This document shows positions 12,048 through 23,229 of a stretch of 64,000 bases of DNA, one piece after another. Numbering within the stretch: the first letter of the stretch is position 1; every line of letters starts with the position of its first letter. The translations under genes and the position numbers were made by a program. The stretch covers positions 224,698 to 288,697 of the forward strand of contig JACEVL010001005.1 in assembly GCA_020284085.1 (NCBI GenBank), given 5' to 3'. The notes under the pieces were generated by a model. That model had not been told where the DNA came from, did no database searches, and saw only the letters and a list, made by a program, of their open reading frames with translations. The stretch comes from Aporrectodea caliginosa (lineage: Eukaryota > Annelida > Clitellata > Crassiclitellata > Lumbricidae).

Positions 12048-12125
12048 CATTCATTCATTCAGAGAATTTATATAGCGTCTCTTCAAGATATCCACTCAGA
12101 GATAGCCCATTATGATTTTAAGTGT
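12048..12125 (-). mobile_element. L2/SINE 3' tail fragment
   Basis: The minus strand reads CTCTGAGTGGATATCTTGAA, then GACGCTATATAAATT, ending in TGAA repeats. This is the tail shared with the SINE at 8988-9265 and the L2 copies. Confidence 0.65.
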
Positions 12126-12770
12126 CATTAAGAGGGAATTCATTACACCAGTTAGCAAAAAAATCCACAGCTAGCTAGAAGAATTGCCACTGGTGGGCCC
12201 ACGCACACGCGCGGAACCGACCAACGGATTACCGTCGACAGATGCTGAAGATGGCACGGAGAAATAATGCATAATATAGCAGTTGTAATTTATTATGACA
12301 ATTTCTATAGCATCGTCACTAGCAAGCTACTCCTAGGATGCCCGTATGAAACTTTTTATATCCTGGTTGTGCTAGTCACATCTATGTCGTTTTGACCTAT
12401 ATTTTCGATATGCCAAACAATACAATGTTCTGCAGAGATATTGGTCTGTTCGTATTTAGTGTGGCGTACATCTTCTTGCTCTTCAGTCCTCACCAATGTG
12501 AGTTTTTCTTTTTGGAACGTTCTATAATGCAGTCAAACTTTGGCTGTCCGTTTATTAATTCTCTGCTAAAAAAATTGTCAAGCCATTGCTAAGTTTCGAC
12601 TTAATGCCATGCACAGTAACATAATAGAAAGAATCCCACATGAGCATTGTATAGTATTAGTCATAGCTCGAAAGAAAAATCAATTTACTTTAGAGTGACA
12701 CGTAAAGTAGTCTTAGAAGAAGAAGAAGAAGAAGAAGAAGAGCAGCCCCGTAATCTAACCAATGGGACAG
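12126..12770. other. Unassigned; GAA microsatellite at 12717-12742
   Basis: No recognisable coding or element ends apart from the nine-unit GAA run. Confidence 0.45.
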
Positions 12771-12779
12771 CCGTGGGTG

Positions 12780-13154
12780 TGAAGTGTTAGCGACTTCATT
12801 TTTCTAAGTCTCGTTATCCTGGGCGTATCTCTCTTTTGTTTTTATTTGATGACAGGTCGGCTTTTGACTGAGTTGACTATAAAATATTCCTTCAGCGCAT
12901 TTCTACGTTATTTCGTCTGGTTGATCACTGATCTAACTAACTTCGTTCCTTCTTATCGGAGCGCACCAATTCTATTGCCTTTGGTAATTTAAGATCCGTC
13001 TGGTTTCCTGCTCCCTTTCGGGTCCCGCAGATTTCTGTTCTGAGACCATTGCTTCATATTATTTGTACATCCGGCATAGGGCCACTGCAGCAGCTGACAT
13101 CCTGTGATTCTTTTTCATCAGCTCTATGCTGATGATGTTCAGGTGTATACCCAC
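12780..13154 (+). pseudogene. L2-type LINE reverse transcriptase, part 1
   Basis: Degraded reverse-transcriptase core: DRSAFD..DY, SERTNSIAFGNLRSVW, FGVPQISVLRPLL and the catalytic box LYADDVQVYTH, spread over two or three frames with stops. The frame is cut exactly at 13154 by the hAT-like element and resumes at 16605, so both pieces are one LINE. Upstream endonuclease is not evident. Confidence 0.8.
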
Positions 13155-13629
13155 TAGGGTGGTTCAAAAACATAAAAGTCAAGCTAGGGGCCAAGATACC
13201 CCGTACATTTTTTACACTTGTTATTTGTATTATCCTGGCAAAATTTCAGCTTCCTACTCCAACTGGAAGACGGTGCTCAATGACACAAACTTACACCATT
13301 GTAATCGTCATGTAAAAGCAAAATGTGTTACAAATTGTGATCATCTTGGTAACTTTCTTATGGAATTATGCAGTTATGTTCTCTTACTAACTTTTATATT
13401 CGGGACTCGTTGGACAGTTCTTATTACAGATTTTGCTGTCTACTTCCTGTTCATTACCAGACATTGCAATGAAATTTGTTTTCGTTGATATGTGTACAAA
13501 CGGTACTGTTTATGCAACACATAATTCCAGAATTTAGAATTATATTTGATTGCATTTAATCTGCATTCTGCAGCATTTCATACATTGATATATATGTAGG
13601 GGGTGTGCATGATTCACACACAGGAATTT

Positions 13630-13880
13630 GAGAGAGGAATAGATGGAAGACAGAGACAGCCAGACCAACAGCTTAGTATACAGACAGACAGTCTAGACAG
13701 ACCGACAACTTAGGATACAGACAGACACAGAGACAGCCAGACAGACACATTGGCATGCAGACACAGACAGAGGCAGAGAGAAGGACAGACAGAGATAAAG
13801 AGCGAGAGGGAGACGGTCAGGCAAACGGTCAGACATACAGATACGGACAGTCAGACAGATAGAGCCAGAGAGTAATGAGA
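13630..13880 (+). repeat. CAGA-rich low-complexity tract
   Basis: Dense imperfect (ACAGACAG) repeats. Frames through it are artefacts. Confidence 0.85.
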
Positions 13881-13983
13881 GAAGGCAAGGACCTGTGCTA
13901 TGCGCAGGCATTGCAGGAATGCATTATCGTGCGTAGCACAGGTAGGGGAATCGTGCCTGTGGTTAGGCCTGCAAGTGCAGATA

Positions 13984-14191
13984 TGTAGCCAGAGCGACGC
14001 CGACCGAAAGGCTACTTAAGTGTAGAGTTTTACTGTAAGGGAAGCTCGGTCAGCAAGCTCAGCTCGGTCGGTCGGTGTCGCTGCTGGAAGATGTGCTCGT
14101 GGTGCTGTGAATAAACAACTCAACGTCAACCAAGTGTCGTTTCTTCTGTTGGTCGAAAACCCCGGTCATCGGGCGAACCAGCTACGTTACA
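13984..14191 (+). mobile_element. Candidate solo LTR
   Basis: Begins TGTAGCC and ends CGTTACA (TG...CA with TGTA/TACA inversion). It contains AATAAA at 14110 followed by a T-rich/GT-rich stretch, as in LTR polyadenylation regions. No 5-bp target duplication is obvious, so this is tentative. Confidence 0.4.
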
Positions 14192-14214
14192 TATACATAC
14201 AAACAATATATGTA

Positions 14215-14333
14215 TATATGTACAGATATTATATATATATCTACATAAATACATACATAAATACATACATACAAACATACATACATACATACATAGATAC
14301 ATACATACATACATACATACATACATACATACA

Positions 14334-14367
<34 letters not shown>

Positions 14368-14390
14368 CATACATACATACACACAAAGCT
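14215..14390 (+). repeat. CATA microsatellite
   Basis: About 40 units of ACAT with scattered AAAT/TATA variants. All long frames over it (ITYIHTY / YVCMYVC) are repeat artefacts. Confidence 0.95.
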
Positions 14391-14457
14391 AAAAATGAAC
14401 GTGCTGATTCCGTAATAGGCGAATCTATACCAGATTGTCCCTTGGTGGTTAACAGGG

Positions 14458-14736
14458 TTGGTAAACTGCTTTTCGAGAATTTTGAAAGCACTGAACCGCT
14501 TATCAGTGCTGGTTTCTGAAGGTGACGAAGATAACCTGCTAGGAGTTCTAAAGTTGGCCTCTGGAAGAGGACTTAATGAAGCCAAGTCTATTTATGATCT
14601 GCTGGAAGCATGGAAGTTGACTGAAAAAGTTCAAGTCATGAGCTTTGACACTACTTCTGTGAACACTGGTCGCTTGAATGGAGCATGTGTTCTTCTGGAA
14701 AATATAATTGGTCGAGAGCTCCTGCGATTGGCTTGA
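14458..14736 (+). pseudogene. Transposase fragment (FDTT..NTG family)
   Basis: A 92-residue open frame containing YDLLEAWKLTEKVQVMSFDTT followed by SVNTGRLNGACVLLENIIG. It is then stopped, although RLA*CH continues the expected LACRHH-like motif. It resembles the block at 38589-38760 (minus strand; CSETTASNTG). The aspartate in FDTT is a plausible first catalytic acid of an RNase H-like transposase; this is inference. It belongs to the surrounding TAGGGTGG element and is a dead remnant. Confidence 0.65.
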
Positions 14737-14849
14737 TGTCACCCTTTCATGGGACTGATCTTAGCTATGGATTTCACTTTTGAGCCTTTAAGTTATCTAA
14801 ACATACCAGTATTCAAGAGTTTTAAGGCTGCTTGGGAGATGTGACATAT

Positions 14850-15057
14850 TGTCACGAATTGCCTTTGCAGCTATATAATTTCTTCCTTAGGGATTGGTAA
14901 AGACAGTCGATAGTCTGGCCTAAGGTCCAGTATATTTAGACACCTGAATATTAGCCGAGCGTTGTAAATATAAAAGTATATAAAGACAGTTTAACATATA
15001 TATTTAGACACCTAGAATATCGAATAGGGAACTATATATATAACGGGGTCGATGACA
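14850..15057 (+). mobile_element. Candidate LTR with primer-binding-site-like sequence
   Basis: TGTCA...TGACA inverted termini bound 208 bp with TATAAAAGTATATAAAG near 14967. Three bases after its end comes TGGTGGCCGTTGGGTC, a plausible tRNA primer-binding site. The following leader has three 44-bp tandem repeats. No gag/pol and no second LTR are seen. Confidence 0.45.
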
Positions 15058-15244
15058 AATTGGTGGCCGTTGGGTCCAAAGGGATGGGCAATGAAGGAAA
15101 CGTGGAAAGGAGAAACAGGTGACTCTGCGCAGACGAAGCTCGGGGTTCGAACGCGTCAGGTCGACGCAAGAGTAGCACTCTCTCCATGCAGTTTCGAACG
15201 AAGGCACGCTGCCTGACTACTTCGAACGAGCCAAGTCTACGACG

Positions 15245-15390
15245 CCTGAAGTCCGCTGTCGGTCTCTGAACGCGACAGGTCTACGACGCCGGAAGCACGC
15301 TGTCGGTCTCTGAACGCGACAGGTCTACGACGCCGGAAGTACGCTGTCGGTCTCTGAACGCGACAGGTCTCTCTACGACAGAAGAAAGCG
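15245..15390 (+). repeat. Three 44-bp tandem repeats
   Basis: CTGTCGGTCTCTGAACGCGA begins at 15256, 15300 and 15344, an exact 44-bp period. The GC content is well above the surroundings. It lies in the presumed leader of the LTR fragment at 14850. Confidence 0.85.
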
Positions 15391-15399
15391 GTCTGTCTT

Positions 15400-16430
15400 C
15401 GAACGGGTCAGGTCTCTCGACGTTTTCCACATGCACTGGCTTCCCTGCGGATGGACAATGGTCGACGAACTGTGAGTCTCGGATATTGTTGGGGAAGGGG
15501 AACCCTGGGAAGGGAAACGGTCATCGACCCAGGGAAAGTAGAGTAGTATAGAGACGTAAACCCATAGGAACGTTATCCTTCTTGTATTTTATTCATTTTG
15601 ACCGTTAATTTGTATATGTTTTGTTTGCTGGCAGAAGAACAACTGCTTAATACCTTCTCAACTAGTTCTGCATTGTCTTTAAAACTCCTCGCCATAACTG
15701 ACGAGGCATAACTTAACCATTCCTAAAACAACTCGTGACACATATGACAAATTGCAAAGTCTGGAGCCAAATTCTGAAACAGAAAATTTCCGTGAATTCA
15801 CCATCACCTGCCTCAACAATGAGGCTGGAAGGAAATGGCAGAAGATGAAGATTGTGCAGATTGTCCAATGAGTCCAGTGAACGGATTGTGAGAGGCAGGG
15901 CAAACAGACTTCATGAGGTAGCAAGCTGAAGAGATTTTGCTACAAAGAGCAATTTTGTTACAAAAAGCAAAGCTACTCCAGTCCCTGAAGTAGGTGTTTC
16001 ATTTCTCACCCTTCCACCAGACGTGAGAACTCAGGCCAGGCGTTAGAACGCAGAATATGAACATTCAACATGGAAAGAAATGGATCGGAGCATTGCGTGT
16101 CAGTCGAACACGGTGTCAAGCTCTTTTAAGAATTCAGCAGCGTCCTCCACATGTTGAGGAAAGTTGTTGCCTTTCTCCTGCAAGTTTCTGAGGCAAACAG
16201 AACGGCTGTTCCCACTGATACTACGAAGAATTCTTCAATACATGCATTGCTGAAGAAATTAAGTTCTGCGACACATACTTCTTGGGACATCATTTGAGAG
16301 TTGTTGATTGTTTATATGTTTCCTTGCAGCAAATAATATTGCTAACATGATATAACTACTGTCTGTGTATATTGGTAAATTAATAATCTTATCATAATTT
16401 AAGATTTCAAGACGTTATGCGTATTTTCTA
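15400..16430. other. Interior of the hAT-like element, unassigned
   Basis: Decayed sequence with short open frames and no recognised motif. The right inverted arm starts at about 16440. Confidence 0.4.
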
Positions 16431-16604
16431 ACTGATCGCACTATATGGTAAAGGAAGTACAGAGCACCGTCTTCCAATTGGAGTAGGAAGCTGAAATTTT
16501 GCCAGAATTATACTATTAACAGGTGTAAAAAACTGAGGGGTATCTTGAACGCTTGCTTGAACTTCATCTTTTACCATGTGACCATGAACCACCCTAATAC
16601 CCTC

Positions 16605-17458
16605 TGCCTCTCTGACAATGCTCTGACGAGTCCGACGGTGGTTCAGCAAAGGTGTCATGCTGTGGCTGACTGGTTAGCCTCAAGCCGTCACCTACTTAAT
16701 ACTACCAAGATTCCATTCATCCGTAGACGTAGGCGACTGGCGGGTGTGGAATGTTGGTTGTGCGGCTACTGAAGCATTTCCCCACGTTACCTTTTATGAT
16801 TCTCTCCGGGATTTGGCTGCTACACTGGATGAGAGACTTGATTTCCCAATGCATATCAATTAGCTAACTCGTGGCTGTTACTACCAACTTCGTCAGCTAC
16901 GGGTCATCTCTCGCTCCTATCCCATGTCCACGCTTCTGACGCCAGCCGCTTGGACTACTTCTGCTCTATTACAGTTACTGGTTGGTCTGCCTCTTGCATT
17001 TATGGTTCTTCGTTCTGCAGCCCGACTAATTTGGCGAATCTGTCTCGGCTCACATGCGTGGCACCCTACGCTGGCTCCCTGTCTCGCAGCGCGTCGAGTA
17101 CAGAATCGCTGCGCTGGTTTGGCGTTGCTTCCTTGGCTATGCTCCGGCTTATCTATGTGAGCTCTGTTGTCCTGTATCTGCTGTGCTAGCTCGCAGAGCC
17201 CTTCGCTCTGCCTCTAGTGGGGAGCTTTTGGTCCTCCGTGCTAGAACCTCAACCTGTCAGCGTCGTACTTTCTCAGCTGTAGGTAATTCTGTCTGGAATG
17301 GCCTCCCGTTGGAGACACGCCTGTTACTTAAGAATTATTCATCTGTGTTCTACAGGCTCCTCAAGACTTATTTGTATCACCGTAGTTGGAGTAGGAGCGA
17401 CTCTGAGTAGGCCTAGGCTTCTTGAAGGGGCGCTATATAAATTCTTGAAATGAATTAA
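16605..17458 (+). pseudogene. L2-type LINE, part 2 and 3' end
   Basis: Resumes the LINE split at 13154. Visible pieces are SSRHLLNTTKIPFI, RRRRLAGVECWL, then RGTLRWLPVSQRVEYRIAAL, RRALRSASSGELLVL, QRRTFSAVGNSVWNGLPLET and LLKTYLYHRSWSRS. The last 118 codons (17054-17410) form an open frame. The tail (CTCTGAGTAG...GGGGCGCTATATAAATT, then TGAA-type repeats) is shared with SINEs in this window. Confidence 0.88.
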
Positions 17459-17654
17459 TGAATAAGAGGGCGGGTGGCCAGTAGTAGGCTAGTAGATTCA
17501 GTTTAACGACACTGTGTGATAACAAAGATCAATAGCGTCGCCCTCCTCCTTTATCCAGGCTTGGGAGTGGCACTGTCAGAGAACAAACAATGGCGGAGTT
17601 TTACACAAAGTGGCAGTCTTCTACCTTGCCCATTTTATCTTCCCACTGACAGCG

Positions 17655-17745
17655 TGCAAAGATGCGCGATTATCTAGTGGTTATCGTACTGGACTGTCAA
17701 CCGAGATATTGGGGTTCAGATCCAAGTCAGGTCAGAAATTTGATT
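17655..17745 (+). mobile_element. tRNA-derived SINE head
   Basis: TTATCTAGTGGTTATCGTAC (A box) and GGGGTTCAGATCC (B-box-like) lie 45 bp apart, as in tRNA-like SINE promoters. The body downstream is not identified. Confidence 0.55.
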
Positions 17746-18380
17746 CGAGGTATCTGCTGCATCTGCGACACCTGTTCAATTCAGCTCTGATGAGTACATT
17801 GACCGCCCACTGTCAGAGTAGTCTTATGCATACTAAAAACTTAAAAAACATTTCTTACAAGCTGCAATATGTTATGAAGCACTGTAAGGCTTGTCGATGT
17901 TTGCAACTTTCAAATTCCAAAAATGAACAGTGCTAAAAAGTTGTGACATGACGTGGTAATTCTTGAAAAGCTATTTTTGGTAAAATTAATATAATTTAGT
18001 TTTGCTTGGTAAATAACTACATGAAATAGTGACTTTTTAAAGGTTTTTTTCGGAATTTCCAAAAATTCGTAACTTGTCTTAATAGAAAAAATATTTTTGT
18101 AGAGAAAATGTGTGCAAAATTGTATACAAATAATTAGAATTCATTGCCAAGTAGGCCTACTTACAGTTATATTATTTAATATTAATATTTGTATTATTTA
18201 TATATTAAATTGTATATTACAATTACACACGCATACTACTATGTATCATAGTTAAATTTGCAACGCGCGCAAGGTCACACCGAAATGTGAATCTGAGGCG
18301 CGGGTAGTCAGCCGCCAGCTGAAGGTGCACTTAGATTTCCAAATCCTTGAAAGCCATGGAGAAGTTAGCTTTTAGCCTCT
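17746..18380. other. Unassigned; dispersed repeat at 18256-18325
   Basis: AT-rich. The 18256-18325 segment is shared with 9393-9455. Otherwise nothing recognised. Confidence 0.4.
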
Positions 18381-19845
18381 TTTTGAAGGAAGGAAGTGGA
18401 TTTGACATACGTAGACAATTCACCAATGTTGTGCTGTTGTGCTGTAGGTGTATTTGCCATCATGATGAAAATGAAGAACATTATAGCTGATGCCCAAGAT
18501 GGTAATGATGGAAGTTATGAATTGACTTTAGGAAAACCAAGTAGGCCATCCACTTCTAATCAAAAGACACATTAGAAATTCATAATGTTGCTATGCAGAG
18601 CATCAGATCAGCAGTTCTCCAGCTCATCATCACAGAACAGCATTATACTGTGTGCAGTGAGCCAGATGGAAGATATCTCAACCACTTTACTGAGGAGAAA
18701 GGCTGAAAGAGAGAAACCCAGCTGAAGTCATTGCTAATTATTTTGTAGATTTCATGAAGGAGAAGGGCACTTTACAGGCCATTGGAGGTAATTCTACAAA
18801 TGTTAACACCGGCTTTAGGGGTGTCCAGAAAAATGACACATGGCAGAAAACACCCATACTCAAGTTTTTCCCTTTATACTATTCATTATAGTCTATAAAT
18901 ATTTTTTCAGAATTTTAAAATGTTATCCTGAGGTCGCTCAAAGCCACTGAACATATCCATAGAACTGAAGACGCCCATGCTCGGGTCTTGGAACTTGAAT
19001 CCATTGTCGATTTACTCGTTTCATCACAAAAAATTAACGAAGAGTCTAGTCTTGATAATCTTTACGTTGTTGTGTTTGTCTCAATGAGAGCTCCATTCAA
19101 GTAAAATATACATTACAAATTCAAGGTCATTCAAGGTCATTTCAAGGTCAAAATAAACGAAATCTAGCAAAAATCAAGGAAAAATGACTAGATCTTAGCT
19201 AATATTTATTTAATTGGCTAATTCTTTCTTGAGTTTCTCAACATGATAAGGGCTACATGTGGTAATAAACAATGCTACTAAATGTAAGACAATGCAAGGT
19301 TATTTTAAGGTCAAAAAGGTCAATTCAAGAGAAAAATCAGGGAAATGGCCATAACTCTGCCGAATATTGTTCCATTTGGGTTATTCAGTTACCTCCTTGC
19401 TCGGGCCGATAAGGGCTACATTTGAGAAGACATAGTGATAAAAGACTAACATAGTCCAAGGTCATTTGAAGATCAATAGGTCAAAATCAAGAAATTGACC
19501 ATAGCTGACAACCACCCAAATAAAACATCATTTCGCTGATCTATGGCCATTTTTTCTGATTTTGACCTCTTGACCTTGAAATGACTTGAATATTATTATG
19601 TAAGTCTTTTAGCACTGTCTTCCCAAATGCTGCCCTTATCGGCCCGAGCAAGCAGGTAAATGAATGACCAAATGAGAACAATATATGTCAGAGTTAAGGC
19701 CATTTCGCTGATTTTTCTCTTTAATTGACCTCATTGACCTTAACACTAGAAGGACGGCTCTTTCTACCACCTAAAAGGACGGAATGGGTCATTTTTGACC
19801 CATACAGTTTCATTGATAGAAATCATGTATTTTTAAGGATAATTC

Positions 19846-20117
19846 TTCTGCAGCGGAAATTTCCGCCCCAGAAGTAATATTTTTGATATAATTCCGCGAC
19901 AGAAGACCATTGCGCATGCGCAACCTTCGGCGAATGCGCATTGTCCAAACTGCGTTACTTCTATAAATTGGCGTAGTGAGGGTCGGTTATGGTGAGATTA
20001 GGCGTTGTGAGGGTCGGTTAGGGTCAGGATTAGTCGTCATTAGATAAAATGCTAAACACCTTCCGCCGCAGAAGTAATTTCTTCATGCGCTGCGTGGCGG
20101 AATATTCCGCCGCAGAA
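19846..20117. mobile_element. MITE with TTCTGC(A/G)GCGGAA ends
   Basis: Inverted ends TTCTGCAGCGGAAATTTCCG and GGCGGAATATTCCGCCGCAGAA-like, each itself palindromic (GGAAATTTCC, GGAATATTCC). The centre contains GGTCGGTTAGGGTCAGG repeats also found at 32395-32490. The target duplication is unclear. Confidence 0.65.
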
Positions 20118-20377
20118 ACACCACGCATTTTTGAACAATTCCTGACAATAACTGAATGATTTACTGATCTCATTGTAATAAGCTTTCAGAATGTTAAACT
20201 TTTAATTTATTTATGCTGCCCCTAAAGTACTTAGAGGCGTCAAGTTCCTCAAGCGATACTGACACGCTCGTGCTTCCCTTTCAGTGCATCGTTGGATTAT
20301 ATAGCGCATCATGCCTTCATCAGCTAGAAGTTGAAAGTCGCTCAAATAGAATCTTGTCTTATTCGCTGTGTCGCAAA

Positions 20378-20502
20378 CAGTGGCGGCACCAGAAGGATAG
20401 GGGGAAAAAGTGGAAAATCACTGCAAATCACAGGGAGGAGGGGACAAAGGGGAAGGGCTTGGAGCTTTAGCCCCCAAACCTGAAATCCTGATGCCTCCAC
20501 TG
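20378..20502. mobile_element. 125-bp hAT MITE
   Basis: CAGTGGCGGCACCAG at the left and GATGCCTCCACTG at the right, flanked by GTCGCAAA and GTCGCGAA (7/8 duplication). It disrupts the piggyBac transposase frame. Confidence 0.8.
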
Positions 20503-20975
20503 GTCGCGAACAGTGTTATAAGTCTTGAAACTTCGCTGAGCACGTTCTGACTGTTTAGCCTTCCACGAGGTGCATCATCGGATGAAATCACAATCCAGAC
20601 ATTGCCATCCCTTGATGTTTCCCTGGATTCTGTAGCTGCTGCTTGTGTGCTGTCACGATGTTGAAATGATGAGTGACCCCATCTGTAACCACGACCTCGT
20701 CCTTGACCACGAGAACCCCCTCGACCACATGCACGCACACTTCCAGAGATAGGAACTTCAGGATTTGGAATGGCTAACTTGTCCACCATGATCACTTCGA
20801 CACTTAGAACAGAAGAACTGCTTCTTGCCTCAACGGACAGGTTGTGTATTCCGGTATCTGAGACAGAGGCATCACTATCATTCACTTCCGATTCGCATAA
20901 TCCTCACCGATTTCTTGAATCAAACGAAGGGCTTGGTTTGCTGTATGCCTATATCGTACACGACGACTCATTTTA
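20503..20975 (-). pseudogene. piggyBac transposase, N-terminal part, broken
   Basis: From 20975 the minus strand begins MSRRVRYRH...ALRLIQEIGED, then shifts frame and gives NDSDASVSDTGIHNLSVEA, a GRGGSRGQGRGRGYRWG stretch and NVWIVISSDDAPRGRLNSQN. The start matches the 67-residue frame at 56275-56478 (MSRRVRLYAYSKPSLRLIKE). An acidic, serine-rich N terminus before the catalytic core is normal in piggyBac transposases. The catalytic DDD core is absent. Confidence 0.7.
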
Positions 20976-22455
20976 GCGCAGGTATTGATAACCATCGATA
21001 TAGCTGTTTTTATATCAATTGTGTTTGAAACAATAAACAAAACTGTTTACAAATAGCGGAAAAGAACGTGAGCTTTGCAATGCCGTCATAAACAAGTAAG
21101 GTTAATATAAGATAGAGATTAGAAAAATAGGCATTTGCTGCTAATAGTGCCATGGGTCAAAAATGACCCCAATCCGCCCTTCTAGGTATTGGCTGCTCTA
21201 ACTCCTATACCTGACCAGCTATTAATAAGATTTTTCTTCTATGCCTTTGCGGCCACAATGTCATAGATGTCATAAATATTTGCCTTTAATGGCTACTGGG
21301 TGCTACATGGCACGCTCGCAAAGTGCGCTATGGGTCAAAAATGACCCATGCCGTCCTTCTAGTGTTAATATAACCTTGGATTGTCTTATATAAACTAGTC
21401 TTGTTTCTTACCACAGGTAGCCCTTACCAAGTTGAGAAACTCAAGTAAGAATTAGCCAATTTAAAAATTATTAGCTAAGATCTGGCCATTTTCGTTTGAT
21501 TTGGCTAGATTTCGTTTATTTTGACCTTGAAATGGCCTTGAATGACCTTGAATTTGGAACGTATATTTTACCTGAATGTATCTCTCATTGAGATAAACAT
21601 AACAACGTAAAGTTCATCCAGATGAGACTCTTCGTTCATTTTTTGTGATAAAAAGAGTAAATCGACAATGGTCACAAGTTCCAAGATCCGAGCATGGGTG
21701 TCTTCAGTTCTGGGGATTTAAGTAGGGTATGTTCAGGGGCTTTGAGCGACCTCAGGATAACATTTTAAAATTCTGTAAAAAATATTTGTAGACAACATAT
21801 GAATAGAATAATGGGAAAAACTTAAATATGGGTGTTTTCTGCCATGTGTCATTTTTCTGGACACCCCTAACCGGCTTGGGGGTGGTACTATGAACTTGGT
21901 AGAGGTCAAGCTTGGTCGTAAACTGATCTGGTTAGTTTGTGCCCTTCACACCAACGAGTTATCCCTGCAACACTTGATCACAGCACTCGATGGGAAGACC
22001 TTGTCTAACAACAAGTGGACTGGTAACATTGGCAAGTTAAGATAATAGACACTGCTACAGAACTTGGAATTGATCATTCACCAAACTCTCAACTGGAGAA
22101 CCTCTTATATCCCTGAGTGGATGCTGTTTTGCCAACCATCCAGCGCTCAGCATGGTATGCTTTCAGCGAAATAATAATCCATACACTCTTGTGCTCAGAT
22201 CATCAGATGACAGTGAGAAGAGGAAAGCTGTTGTCCAGAAGATCCTTGAGCTCAGAGGCGGAGATGATGAGTGGGAGATCTTTCTGTACGTCCGAGCGAA
22301 ACACCTTCTATCAACCCAGTGCTTCGTCCCTGTTGGAGCATATAGACATGTCTGACAGGGTAAATGGACCTTCCTTTATAGGTAAACTTATTACAGCGGA
22401 AGTAAAGAGGTTCATTGACGAGCCCATGCAAGTTCCACAGTCAGGTTTAGTCTAA

Positions 22456-23200
22456 AGATAGGTGTGTGAAACAAGTCACGGAGGCAGCAAGCAGGGTGCA
22501 TACCAGGGTGGAGTGAAAAAGCGAAAATTAGAAATTCAAAAAGTAAAAGCAACCAAAAGTTGCCCAATGGTATGGGGTCAAAAAATGTGGAAAAGTTTTT
22601 TAAATATTAATGTCTTCCGCCCCCACCAGAGAGCCAAAGTTACGAAAAATAGCATTTTTTTCGAGAAAATTGCAGGTTTTCTTCTAAAATATTTTAATTG
22701 AGAACCAATATTGTGTGTCTTTCAATATACCGTTGGATAGAGCTATTAATAATGAATAAAATGATGTATTAATTTGCAGAATATGCCCAATTTGCCCATA
22801 TTTTTAGAAGATATTAACTTTTTACCATTTCCTCTGGTTCGCGACATGTCGCTAAGTCTGAAAACGGTTAGTCACTAATAACTTTTTTATCCTTTGAGAT
22901 ATTTCAACCAATAGTATATCATTTGATTCAGCTCTGAACCGCCTTTCTAACGGTACATTGTGATGCGGGATTGTTTAACAGTACACTTTTGTTGTTTTTT
23001 TGCATAGTTTTTTTGCAATTTTTCATTGATTCTGTTGTCATTTCAGCTGAATGCGCGCTTTGTCCTATGAATTGAGCGCTAAGAACATTCCATTTTGATC
23101 GTGAATAATTGCGAAATGTCGAAGAATAATAGCTACAATGCCTACTCGTTCTAAAACATTTTTTGAAGTTCGGACACAGACAGGAAATACGACAGACTGT
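22456..23200. other. No recognised feature
   Basis: AT-rich flank of the transposase pseudogene, possibly its outer terminal region. No matching opposite terminus was found. Confidence 0.4.
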
Positions 23201-23229
23201 TGTATATCCCCATAAGGGCCCCATAATTA

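Larger units (their letters stand above)
13155..16596. mobile_element. hAT-like element inserted in the L2 LINE
   Basis: Ends TAGGGTGGTTCAAAAAC and its complement ending GAACCACCCTA; the inverted similarity extends about 120 bp inward with gaps. Flanks are ATACCCAC (13147-13154) and ATACCCTC (16597-16604), a 7/8 target duplication. It interrupts the LINE frame just after the YADD box. It holds a transposase fragment (14458-14736), two LTR-like segments, a CAGA-rich stretch and a CATA microsatellite. Confidence 0.88.
19744..21364 (-). mobile_element. piggyBac element with degraded transposase
   Basis: Ends CACTAGAAGGACGG, with TTAA on both sides (19740-19743, 21365-21368). The palindrome ATGGGTCATTTTTGACCCAT or close variants occurs just inside each end, and again about 190 bp in on the right together with a second CCTAGAAGG box (about 21165-21190). 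It holds the start of a transposase on the minus strand and two small nested MITEs. A related copy is at 55463. It lies inside the palindromic element, so it is the younger of the two. Confidence 0.9.
18816..21869. mobile_element. Long-inverted-repeat hAT-like element
   Basis: Ends TAGGGGTGTCCAGAAAAATG and complement, with perfect 8-bp duplications ACCGGCTT (18808-18815, 21870-21877). Without the nested piggyBac it is about 1.43 kb and almost wholly palindromic: two arms of roughly 700 bp meet near 19510. The arms contain many CAAGGTCA-type words (AAGGTCATTCAAGGTCATTT and similar). No coding sequence of its own. Confidence 0.9.
18400..22440 (+). pseudogene. Transposase pseudogene split by a nested element
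   Basis: The left piece (about 18680-18815) reads HFTEEKG, PAEVIANYFVDFMKEKGTL and GGNSTNVNTG. The right piece (21878-22130) continues with LVEVKLGRKLIWLVCALHTN, ELSLQHLITALDGKTLSNN and WTGNIGK, then multiple stops. It is the same family as the frame at 1190-2191, with the NTG motif preceding the LHxNEL motif. The coding sequence is interrupted at 18815 by element 18816-21869, which left an exact ACCGGCTT duplication. A short frame at 22152-22355 may extend it. It is dead through stops and the insertion. Confidence 0.72.

Noticed and set aside
13630..13880. Cysteine/serine-rich minus-strand frame
   Set aside because: It is a translation of CAGA-type low-complexity repeats.
14107..14585. Several overlapping 60-120-codon frames (YVCMYVC, HTYIHTY)
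   Set aside because: They are products of the CATA microsatellite, open in all frames because the unit lacks stops.
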